From Podila epigama (taxonomy: Eukaryota; Mortierellomycota; Mortierellomycetes; Mortierellales; Mortierellaceae), in contig JAAAVE010000387.1 in NCBI GenBank assembly GCA_015679605.1, positions 5,431-20,687 on the forward strand: a stretch of 15,257 nt of DNA, given 5' to 3'. The notes below the pieces were generated by a model. The model saw nothing but the letters and a program-made list of their open reading frames with translations. It did no database searches and had not been told where the DNA came from. This document shows, piece after piece, positions 1 to 9,371 of this stretch (the stretch's first letter is position 1; every line of letters starts with the position of its first letter). Both the position numbers and the translations under genes were made by a program.

Positions 1-10
1 TGACAATGCA

Positions 11-2431
11 TCAAAGCTTACCACTGTCATCGTCCAAGGTTCGGATCGAGGCTGAGCTCTCGTTCCTTGGCCGCCCTGCAGCAAGCCGCTGCTCTGTCAC
101 GGTTGTTATCTGTGAATGCGAGATGTGTGAGAGTGAATTGGTCCTCCGGATGGAATTGTGATGTTGCATAGTTGTGAAACTGTTTTGAGGTGTGAAAAAC
201 TGGTGTGGAGGGTATTGCCCGAATTGCGGTGGAGGAAGAGCTTGTTGGTGTGAGAACTGAAGCAATTGTTGTTGCTGTTGTTGCTGTTGCTGCTGTTGTT
301 GCTGTTGTTGTTGCTGTTGCATGTGATACGCCATTTGAGGGTGTTGCGGATGATAACCGTGTGGTGCGAACGAGTCTGTCATCCCGAGCATTGGCATGCC
401 ACCGACAGCCATGGTTCCAGCAGCATTGCTAAATTGCCCCAGATTGGATGTCGTTGGGATCGATGACAGCGATTGTGACCGCATATGGTGCACCTCGCCC
501 GCAAACGTCACTGACCGTTTGCGTGCCAGACTCGGATCAACATAACCTCCAAAAGCAACTTGTCCGTTCCCGCCTGCTCCACCACCAACGCTCTGACCCA
601 TCATTTGCTGAGTAGAGGGCATCATAGAGCCGCCCATGCCAAAGGCGTTCGAGATCTGTGCCTGGGTATACATAGAGGACATTCCAGCCGAGGTATTAGC
701 GCCTGTTGTGCCCGCTGTGGGGGGATGCATCGCAGTTAGAACGTTCACACCTGCCATGCCACCTACTCCGGAGACGGCGTCGCTCACAGGTTGTGCGCCA
801 AGCGTCATACTTCCTTGCGTGGATGCAATTCCACCTGTACCTGTACCTGTACCTGAAACTGCTCCTGTGGCTGCAGTTGTACCTGTACCTGTACTTGGAC
901 CTGAAACTGAACCAGCACCTGTGCCTGTGGCCATATTTACTCCTCCATCTCCTGCTCCTGCGGTACCTACACCAATTCCTGTGCTTGTGTTTGTATTTGT
1001 GCTCGTGCTTGTGTTTGGGCTTGCTCCAACTCCAATTCCAGCTCCTGCACCTGCACTTGCTATTGCTACGGTACCTGGTCCTCCTGGTGTGGTTGGGAAC
1101 CCTCCTGGAGCAAACGGTGAATGATGCGCAAAGTTTTCTTCCATAAAGCGTTTGGCTGTCATATTCATCATATTCCCGCCTGGGCCAGTCATCCCGCCAA
1201 GGGCCTCGTATCCAGCCATGAATCCCATGCCTCGGTTTTCGCCGCGCATGATCAGATCCATCATCCGGTAGCGGGCTTCCTCAGCCCACCGCCGGTCTTC
1301 CTCTGTCTTGGACGCAATGATCAACTTTAGTAGATCGGGCTGCGATGCGTACTTTGCCAGAATCGTGTCCAAGTCTGTACTCTGTGGTGGGATTGCTGGC
1401 AGGGCGACTGGCTGTGTACCTGCGGATACTGGTGAGGGAAGCATGTATGCGCCGGATGGGCCTTGGAGGCCAATCATGGCCGTGTTAATGGTGGTGGCTC
1501 CATTTCCGGCGGCCTGCATAGGAAGTGACATGCCTGTGTGCATTCCATGTTGATGTTGCTGTTGGTGGTGTTGTTGATAATGGGAGTGATGGGGGTGTTG
1601 ATGTTGCTGAATATGTTGATGTTGATGATGATGTTGCTGCTGCTGCTGCTGTTGTTGTTGTTGATGTTGTTGTTGAAGTTGTTGAAGAATAGCCTGACGA
1701 CTGGCCGAGGAGGTGGTGTTGGCGGCTGTGTTGGCGGCGGTGGCGGCAGCAAGGGCGGGTGAGGGCATTGGTAGGAGTGATGTGGGCGTCGAAGTGATGG
1801 CAGTGGTAGCAGTGACGGCAGCACCTGCTGTGGTGGAGGTGGTTGCGGTTGTGGTCGTTACTGAGACAGCAGAGTCGGTTGCGGCTGTATCGGCAGTGGA
1901 TGTGCCGATCGTGGTGACGATGCCCGAGATGGTCTGATTGCCTTGGTTTTCGACCTTGATGTGGTGCAGACCGGTGGTACTTGAACCAGGACTGGGTAAA
2001 ATAAGCTCGCCTTCAGCGTCAATAGGCGACTGAGGTGCGGTTGGCTGTGAAGGGTGGCCTGGTGAGTGGTGATTGTCATGTATCTCGGGAGATTGCTGAT
2101 GTGAAGGTGAAATGGGAGATTGCTGGGGTGAAAGCTGCTGGTGAGCATGTTGTTGTTGTTGTTGTTGTTGTTGTTGCTGTTGTTGTTGCTGCTGATGAAG
2201 GTGTTGTTGCTGCTGGTATTGTTGTTGCTGTTGCTGCTGTTGTTGCTGCTGTTGTTGTTGTTGTTGTTGTTGCTGAGGATGATGCTGAAGAGTAGGAGAA
2301 ATGGGGCCACTACTACTGCTGCTCGACTGTTGCTGGTCCTGTAGTTGCTGCTGTTGTTGAGAATGAACCTGAGCTTGGCTCTGGGAAGGTGACGGATATG
2401 GCTGGTACGTGGTGTACTGTGCGGTATTCAT
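11..2431 (-). CDS. PolyQ-rich low-complexity protein with a conserved-looking helical core, 806 aa; possible nuclear regulator
   Basis: One uninterrupted frame runs from ATG (2431-2429) to TGA (13-11). The protein is mostly low complexity. Glutamine tracts lie at residues 53-71, 80-94 and 705-722, with a further Q/H-rich stretch near 250-295. S-P pairs cluster at 101-148, Thr/Ala at 167-240 and Gly/Thr/Ala at about 440-560. The only compact, charged, helix-like part is residues 352-413, starting TDLDTILAKYASQPDLLKL and ending near GYEALGG. Short motifs include a sumoylation consensus IKVE (158-161), a basic-hydrophobic KRSVTF (638-643), and serine-rich basic stretches RSQSLSS and RRTNSLS in the C-terminal third. 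No DNA-binding domain, signal peptide or membrane segment is visible. Q-rich proteins of this kind are often transcriptional co-regulators or RNA-granule proteins; that role is inference. I seem to recall comparable helical cores in other Mucoromycota proteins but cannot name a family. The stop is only 11 bases from the window edge, so its 3' UTR lies outside. Confidence 0.85.
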   Translation of the reverse strand: MNTAQYTTYQPYPSPSQSQAQVHSQQQQQLQDQQQSSSSSSGPISPTLQHHPQQQQQQQQQQQQQQQQQQQYQQQQHLHQQQQQQQQQQQQQQQHAHQQLSPQQSPISPSHQQSPEIHDNHHSPGHPSQPTAPQSPIDAEGELILPSPGSSTTGLHHIKVENQGNQTISGIVTTIGTSTADTAATDSAVSVTTTTATTSTTAGAAVTATTAITSTPTSLLPMPSPALAAATAANTAANTTSSASRQAILQQLQQQHQQQQQQQQQQHHHQHQHIQQHQHPHHSHYQQHHQQQHQHGMHTGMSLPMQAAGNGATTINTAMIGLQGPSGAYMLPSPVSAGTQPVALPAIPPQSTDLDTILAKYASQPDLLKLIIASKTEEDRRWAEEARYRMMDLIMRGENRGMGFMAGYEALGGMTGPGGNMMNMTAKRFMEENFAHHSPFAPGGFPTTPGGPGTVAIASAGAGAGIGVGASPNTSTSTNTNTSTGIGVGTAGAGDGGVNMATGTGAGSVSGPSTGTGTTAATGAVSGTGTGTGGIASTQGSMTLGAQPVSDAVSGVGGMAGVNVLTAMHPPTAGTTGANTSAGMSSMYTQAQISNAFGMGGSMMPSTQQMMGQSVGGGAGGNGQVAFGGYVDPSLARKRSVTFAGEVHHMRSQSLSSIPTTSNLGQFSNAAGTMAVGGMPMLGMTDSFAPHGYHPQHPQMAYHMQQQQQQQQQQQQQQQQQQLLQFSHQQALPPPQFGQYPPHQFFTPQNSFTTMQHHNSIRRTNSLSHISHSQITTVTEQRLAAGRPRNESSASIRTLDDDSGKL
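266..319 (-). repeat. CAA/CAG tract encoding 18 glutamines (residues 705-722)
   Basis: Every codon from 319 down to 266 is CAA or CAG. The two codons are mixed irregularly, which breaks up the pure repeat and is typical of a selected or stabilised polyQ run rather than a recent pure trinucleotide expansion. Confidence 0.9.
835..900. repeat. Degenerate ACCTGT hexamer tract inside the polyQ gene
   Basis: Tandem copies of ACCTGT occur at about 836-855 and again at 880-893, separated by related sequence. In the gene's frame they encode alternating Gly-Thr, giving the G/T low-complexity segment. It is a coding minisatellite and probably length-variable. Confidence 0.7.
1632..1663 (-). repeat. Internal CAA/CAG tract encoding a Q/H-rich run
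   Basis: A run of CAG and CAA codons flanked by CAT (His) codons encodes the middle Q/H-rich segment of the polyQ protein, roughly residues 257-267. The His codons look like single-base derivatives of the Gln codons. Confidence 0.75.
2152..2276 (-). repeat. Two adjacent CAA/CAG tracts encoding Q15 and Q19
   Basis: The minus strand carries 15 and then 19 consecutive CAA/CAG codons separated by a short Y/H/L/Q linker. They encode residues 80-94 and 53-71 of the polyQ protein. Mixed codons again argue against a simple slippage artefact. Confidence 0.9.
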
Positions 2432-2658
2432 GGCTGCAGTGGACAGAATGCTGCCGTTGTTGATGACGATGATGGTTGTTGTTATTGTTCGCTTACTCCT
2501 GTCTTTTTTTGTGATGTATATCCTTCTTGATCTTTTCCTCCGTTGTTATCTTGCTCGTGAAGAGATTTTTTTTGGTTTTTTTTGCAGGACCAAAGTCAGT
2601 GGAGTCTGTGCATATGAAAACAAAAACAAGCTTCACTGTCAAAAGTGCAACAGAAGAG

Positions 2659-2753
2659 ACTCGACTCGATTTGACTTGACTAGCCTTGCCTTGACTTGAC
2701 CTGACACTTCTTGACTTGACTCAACTAGACTTGAATTGACCCAACTTGACTTG
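2659..2753. repeat. Degenerate CTTGA pentanucleotide array
   Basis: About 95 bases consist of TTGAC/CTTGA units with scattered substitutions (TTGCC, TCGAC, TCAAC). It lies roughly 230-320 bases upstream of the polyQ start codon, within its likely leader or promoter. Confidence 0.75.
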
Positions 2754-2906
2754 TGTAGGTGACTCTGGCTAAAATAGACTGGATTCGTGAGTCGGTGTGG
2801 CCACGTTCTGTGATGTTGATGATGATATAGAGCTATAGTGTCAGTGCCTACTGTTGGCCTGTGTCTTGTGTCTTTCTGCTTTGTGTGTACCTTTGTCTCT
2901 GCCTCG

Positions 2907-2958
2907 CGTGTGTGTGTATAGGTGTGTGTGTGTGCGTACCTGTCTGTCTGTCTGTCTA
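2907..2958. repeat. GT dinucleotide tract followed by CTGT tetramers
   Basis: An alternating GT/TG stretch interrupted by TATA and CG is followed directly by about four CTGT units. It is a compound microsatellite. Confidence 0.8.
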
Positions 2959-3300
2959 TTTCTATATCTCTGCCCAATGAGTGATCGATATTGTTCAAAC
3001 CCGTCCTTGGAGAAAAAAGTCCCGAGTGTTAGGTAGTCGGAAATATTGACGTTACAAGAGAAGCTCGGACGGGAATATGTGTCTCTTTGGTTTTCTCCTC
3101 TGGAAGCGAGAAATGGAAGAATGAAAAAAAAGAGAGAAAAAGACAGATGGGAGTGGGAGTGGGAGTGAAGGGATGGGAAGGGATGAATGGGAAGAAATCA
3201 GCAACAGAAAAAAAAAAAAAATATTTTGTATGCTATTGTATGTGTGTGTTCAGTCAGTTTGAGTTGATGAGCCAAAAAAAATAAAAAGATTGTGTGAATT

Positions 3301-3400
3301 GACAAAAGAAGCGACAAAGGCAACGACAAAAGGACAAAAACGACAAAAATGGATGAAGATGATGGATGAGGATGATGGATGGAAGAAAGATGGATGGAGA
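3301..3400. repeat. GACAAA-type tract merging into GATGGATG repeats
   Basis: Irregular GACAAA units (about 3301-3347) run into GATG/GATGGATGA units (about 3349-3399). The same GATG/CATC motif returns near 3800-3820, 4028-4038 and 4826-4852. Confidence 0.7.
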
Positions 3401-4059
3401 AAGAAGAGAAGAAAAAAGATCGATTCCATTGGATTGCCCTGTGTGGGTTGTGTCCATGTCGCGAGTCAAACTCGAGCGAGGGCTTTTTTTTTTCTTTTGC
3501 GTGTGACATCGATGACATATGCATGGATGCTCTCTTCTCTTTTTTCATCACCATCATTCACACTCTATCCATCTCCTTTTTCTTTCTAGCTCCAGTTATG
3601 CGTTGCTTGCTCGTTTGTCTCTGTCTGTCTCCATCTCTCTTTCTCTGTCTTCTTCTCCTCTATCGATCTGTCAGTGTCAGTCTTTTCTTGTTCAAGGCAA
3701 GACCAACGCGACAAGAGACAAGAGACAAGAGATGTTCAAAGGGAAGCAAAAATGGGCAGACAAAGAGTGTGACACGAACGTGTAAACAGAAATGAGGACG
3801 GACGGATGGATGGATGCATCATATGCATAGATGGAATGGAATGGTTGGAAATGACAAGGATGCATAGATTGACCCTCCTCCTCATAGCATAGCCATGGTC
3901 ATGGTCGAGGCATGGATGTATTGTATGCATGGTGTCGTTTTGCCACCATGTCACCAAAACACAACAAACACAACAATCCATTCACATCAATTCCTAAATG
4001 GGCTCCAAGCAATGCGATGCATGCTCATCCATCCATCTGTCACCATGCAGCAACGCAGG

Positions 4060-4080
4060 AAAAAAAAAAAAAAAAAAAAA
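4060..4080. repeat. Poly-A run of 21 bases
   Basis: Twenty-one consecutive A residues are followed by GGACAAGGACAAGG and another A run. Together with A19 at 13148-13166 it is among the longest homopolymers in the window. Length calls here are prone to sequencing error. Confidence 0.9.
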
Positions 4081-4196
4081 GGACAAGGACAAGGAAAAAA
4101 AAGGGACACCAGCCATTCCCAACGGGAACGTGCTTTTGTCAGCCAGGAAAAAAAAAGAGCTCTCGTACATGCGCACCGATACCCAAACCCTTTTAC

Positions 4197-4314
4197 CATG
4201 GCCATGGTCATGGTTATGGTGATGGTCAAGGCAATCAATGTCTATGGGTATGACAATGGCTATGGCTATGGCTATGGCTATGGCAATGGTCATGGTCATG
4301 GTCATGGTCATGGC
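4197..4314. repeat. Hexanucleotide array: TATGGC block followed by CATGGT block
   Basis: Two related hexamer blocks sit side by side, about four units of TATGGC (4258-4284) and about four units of CATGGT (4288-4314). They are preceded from 4197 by imperfect CATGGT/TATGGT units. Reading frames through it give Met-Ala and Tyr-Gly repeats, which explains the open frames here. Confidence 0.8.
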
Positions 4315-4350
4315 CCATTCATCCATCTACCCATCTTCCCAAGTCATCCA

Positions 4351-4394
4351 CGCAATCCGCCCAATCCACCCAATCCACCCAATCCACCCAATCT
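4351..4394. repeat. CCCAATCCA nonamer array
   Basis: Four to five tandem copies of a 9-base unit CCCAATCCA are present, the first degenerate (CGCAATCCG). The unit contains CCAAT, so the array is also a cluster of CCAAT boxes, although it lies nearly 2 kb from the next start codon. Confidence 0.8.
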
Positions 4395-4562
4395 ATCCAC
4401 ACCATCCAATCCATCGGCCCACATTGGACCATGCCGAACAAACATTTGCTGATGTTTTCGCCTTTTTTTCCTTTAGGACAAGCCCTCGAACCAATGTCTA
4501 TTCTGTCATTACCATTGCTTCACCGCTTCTCCGACACTCTTCTTCCATCCGCTCTTTACACC

Positions 4563-4660
4563 CATCTTCACACTCACACTCACATTCACACTCATTCTCA
4601 TCCTCAAAGAGTACACACACACAACAAACATTCACACACACACAACACACAGACAGAACA
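4563..4660. repeat. CACACT/CACA-rich tract
   Basis: Units of CACACT, CACATT and pure CA alternate over about 100 bases and end in ACAGACAGA. This explains the His/Thr/Ser-rich open frames on the plus strand. Confidence 0.75.
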
Positions 4661-4820
4661 AAAGAAGAGACAGCATGAGGCATATTCGTATATCATAAAA
4701 ATATGTGAGCACTTTTTTTTTTTGGTCTGTCTGTCTGTGTGTACCTGCATGTTCATTCTCATGCTCATGTTCATGTTTAGTCTTCCGCCGGGTATCCCTC
4801 CCATGGTAAGGAACATTTTC

Positions 4821-4860
4821 ATCCTCATCCATCCATCCATCCATCCATTCATCTACTCAT
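4821..4860. repeat. CATC tetranucleotide repeat
   Basis: Tandem CATC units, about six near perfect, form a simple microsatellite. It is the same motif, in opposite orientation, as the GATG tracts near 3350-3400. Confidence 0.8.
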
Positions 4861-5293
4861 CCCATACCATCCCACACCCTGCTACTGCTCTACAGTTCTG
4901 TACTTTGTCCCTCAAAAGCAAGTCTGTCATGCATTCATTAACAATGCCTGTGACCCACAGCATTGTACGACTAGCAACCATGGTCCAAGCACACATACAC
5001 ACACACACCCCTTTTTTTTTAGTTTTCTGCTTCAAATCTTGCTCATGACAATGCGCATAGTCAAGAAATGACAGATTACACCCACTCTTGGTTATCTCTC
5101 GCTTGGCCTACTTGTTATGATGCAATGATGCCATTGTACTACTGACACTAACGTCCCATTTCCCAATATGTCACTGACATCCACCCCATCCTAAGAGATC
5201 ATCATGTTTGGATGGTGCCTTGACAATGAAAATCGAACATATATCACCTATATCCTAATTTTTAATTACACGGTATCTCTCCTTCTTCGCAGG

Positions 5294-7602
<2,309 letters not shown>

Positions 7603-7822
7603 GTTCAGTATTCTACTTGAGTGAATGTTTGTTGCTACTTTTGTTTCTAATAAAAGTACAGAATGGAGTGGATGGAAAGAGAGGTGTGCGCGCGTGTGTG
7701 TGTGTTTGTGTTTTTGTAATTTGGTAGCAAAAGATGTATGAATAAACGATTAAACGAACTCGAGCACTTTCTTCATGTTCTTTGGGACATGCTCTCTCGC
7801 GCATGCTCTGAACAAGAACTGT

Positions 7823-7859
7823 CACGTGAAGGTCTTTAGCACGTGTTGATTACACATGT
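7823..7859. promoter_or_regulatory. E-box cluster (two CACGTG, one ACACATGT) upstream of glycerol kinase
   Basis: CACGTG occurs at 7823-7828 and 7840-7845, and the palindrome ACACATGT lies at 7852-7859, all 220-260 bases upstream of the kinase ATG. CACGTG is the classical site of fungal bHLH factors such as Cbf1 and Pho4, and CATGTG-type sites are bound by Ino2/Ino4-like factors that control phospholipid genes in yeast. Their role here is inferred from motif and position. Confidence 0.4.
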
Positions 7860-7940
7860 TCTTTCACACTTTTTTGGATAATGCAGACGCGTTACAAGTA
7901 ACCTCGATAACAACCCCCTTTTCCATTTTGAAAAGTTCTT

Positions 7941-8060
7941 TTAAAAATCCTCAAAGACATTGGGTTGGATGAATAGACCATCTACTTCAGTGCAGCCACT
8001 CTGCTTGGCCTTTTTTGCACCTACCGATATGCCCATCAAACATTTGGAACGATTCAACAT
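7941..8060 (-). other. Small 39-codon open frame of uncertain status
   Basis: ATG (8060-8058) to TAA (7943-7941). The predicted peptide ends CTEVDGLFIQPNVFEDF and includes GISVGAKKAKQSG. Its composition is mixed and protein-like, unlike the repeat-driven frames elsewhere, but I recognise no family. It lies downstream of the Helitron-like gene and upstream of glycerol kinase on the same strand, so it could be a chance frame, a relic exon, an alternative 3' exon, or an upstream ORF. Confidence 0.2.
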
Positions 8061-8180
8061 ATTTGTCAAGTGGGATCAGAATGTAATGTATGTATATGAT
8101 ACATGAATTTGTAAAATAAGAACAAAAAAAAAACGTTACACTACCAAGAGGCAGCCATACTCTCAAAAAAAAAACTTCAA

Positions 8181-9123
8181 CTACAGAGGCTTGAACAGAT
8201 CAGCAGTACCGTCCTTGCCCTCAGCCTTCAATTGAGCCCAGGTGGGCCATTCCTCGTCGTCTCTCCAGCGTGGATCAGCGCTGTTGAGCTTCATCTCCAT
8301 ATCATCCTGAAAGCTCCTGCTGTTGAGGCCCTTGACATCTGCCCACATACCCGTGCTGAGAGGGTACAACCAAGGGAATAACAATGCCTCAGCATTCTTA
8401 CCCTTGGCCTTGGCCGCTGTCGGGCAACCTGCGAGTCGCAACGCACGTTTCTCGGCCAAGCTCAAATCCTGCATCTCGCGTGGGATGCGCGAAAACATTG
8501 AGAGACGCGGTGCACGTGGGATAAGATCCTTTGGGTCACCCTGAAGTCCATCACCCTTGTCAAACAGATCATGGCACTTTTTACAGACCTGTAGTATGTT
8601 ACTCATTTGGTTGGTGAATGTGATATTACTTTTGTTTAGTTATCGTGGCATCAGGAATGAGTGGGATGTATATGTGCGTAGCGGGAGATTATCATTCATG
8701 TTGATGAAAAGAAAGGCATGGTAAAATACCTGGACTTTGGTCGTATCTTTAGGGTTAAGGGTAGGTGCATCTCCAAGGATAAAATGGATTGGCCACTTCA
8801 ATGGCGGGCGGTTATCCAAGGTGGCGGCACCATCTTTTTTTTTTTGTTTTTGTAGAGTTGTAGAGAAAAAGGTAAAAAAAAACAAAAGGGGGGGAGGGAT
8901 CAGGAACAGAGGGCAGGAAGCATGGCATGGCCACTGCATGACAATTGCATTCCCATCAGATCCACACAGATTCATCGTTCATTGCACTCGATCAAGACGT
9001 ACAGACAGTGTTGGAGAGTGGGGTTGGGGGTGGAATAGCTTTGGCTGGGATGTAGACTGGTGTCTCACCAGCCAACAAGACCAGGCAGTTTGCGCAGGCA
9101 GCGCGAGTGTTTGATGAGGACAT
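8181..9123 (-). CDS. CxxC-pair protein resembling the N-terminal region of Helitron replicase/helicases, 210 aa, three exons
   Basis: Exons on the minus strand: 9123-9003, 8833-8730, 8588-8181 (phases 1 and 0; donors GTACGT and GTATTT; acceptors AAAAAAG and CTACAG), total 633 nt with stop TAG. The start is ATG 9123-9121. The protein has CANC (10-13) and CKKC (77-80), a likely split zinc site, then RLSMFSRIPREMQDLSLAEK (103-122), then EALLFPWLYP (142-151) and NSADPRWRDDEEWPTWAQLK (177-196). From family knowledge this order resembles the region of Helitron proteins called DUF6570 (Cys pairs, then 'P-x-L..LT-x-x-E') followed by the very start of Helitron_like_N ('EA-x-x-FP-x-LFP ... ADPRFR-x-x-P-x-W-x-F-W'). 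The Rep HUH motif and SF1 helicase are absent: the frame stops 14 residues after the WPTW motif and glycerol kinase begins 578 bases on. It may be a domesticated or truncated Helitron product. The homology is a pattern match from memory, not a search. Gene structure is more certain than function. Confidence 0.6.
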
Positions 9124-9371
9124 GGAAAAGAGATGATGGGGAAAAAACAGTTGCTTTTGATGAACGAGTGGATGAAACGCATCGTAAAATAATAATTGTG
9201 AGACGCGTCTCATTTGTGACTTGACATTGATTTGTTCAACCCTTTCTTGTTGACAAATGGTCGCGCATTGCATTCTCCTATCTATTTTCAAAACTTTTAC
9301 AAATGGTAAAAAAAAAAAACACCTACTGCTTTTTGGAATGCGAAAGAAAAAAAAACCCCCTCCTGCAGCTG
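9124..9371. promoter_or_regulatory. Short intergenic promoter region with palindrome TGAGACGCGTCTCA (9199-9212)
   Basis: The 248 bases between the thioesterase-like stop and the Helitron-like start contain a perfect 14-bp palindrome at 9199-9212, 76-89 bases upstream of the ATG. Its core ACGCGT is the MluI cell-cycle box bound by MBF-type factors in ascomycete yeasts. An A11 tract and an A9 tract lie at about 9308-9355. The regulatory role is inferred. Confidence 0.35.

Larger units (their letters stand above)
2432..5293. other. Gene-free 2.9-kb intergenic region made of many different microsatellites
   Basis: The region lies between the start of the polyQ gene (2431) and the end of the glycerol kinase gene (5294), so it should hold the kinase 3' UTR and the polyQ promoter and 5' leader. 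The open frames on both strands translate into repeat peptides (poly-His/Thr, Met-Ala, Ser-His) and have no recognisable domain. The sequence is a succession of CTTGA, GT, CTGT, GGGAGT, GACAAA, GATG, TATGGC, CCCAATCCA, CACACT and CATC repeats with A/T homopolymers between them. I see no RNA gene. Confidence 0.7.
7603..8180. other. Intergenic region upstream of glycerol kinase
   Basis: 578 bases between the glycerol kinase start and the stop of the Helitron-like gene. It holds a GT/GCGC tract (about 7683-7712), the E-box cluster at 7823-7859, an ACGCGT at 7887-7892, and a 39-codon minus-strand open frame (7941-8060). A 70-codon minus-strand frame (7825-7613) ends 10 bases before the kinase ATG and would act as an upstream ORF only if transcription starts above 7825. 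No TATA box is obvious. Confidence 0.6.

Noticed and set aside
205-466. Plus-strand open frames rich in Leu or Val opposite the Q tracts
   Set aside because: They are the reverse complement of CAA/CAG codons of the polyQ gene; the repeat keeps several frames open.
636-1553. Plus-strand frames of 70-160 codons inside the polyQ gene
   Set aside because: Shadows of the Gly/Thr-rich and core-coding sequence; no domain and no independent start context.
4197-4394. Possible CRISPR-like or satellite array
   Set aside because: Units are contiguous 6- and 9-base tandem repeats without spacers; simple minisatellites.
3895-5048. Plus-strand frames of 185, 146 and 205 codons
   Set aside because: They translate microsatellites (Tyr-Gly, Met-Ala, His-Thr repeats) with no recognisable protein features.
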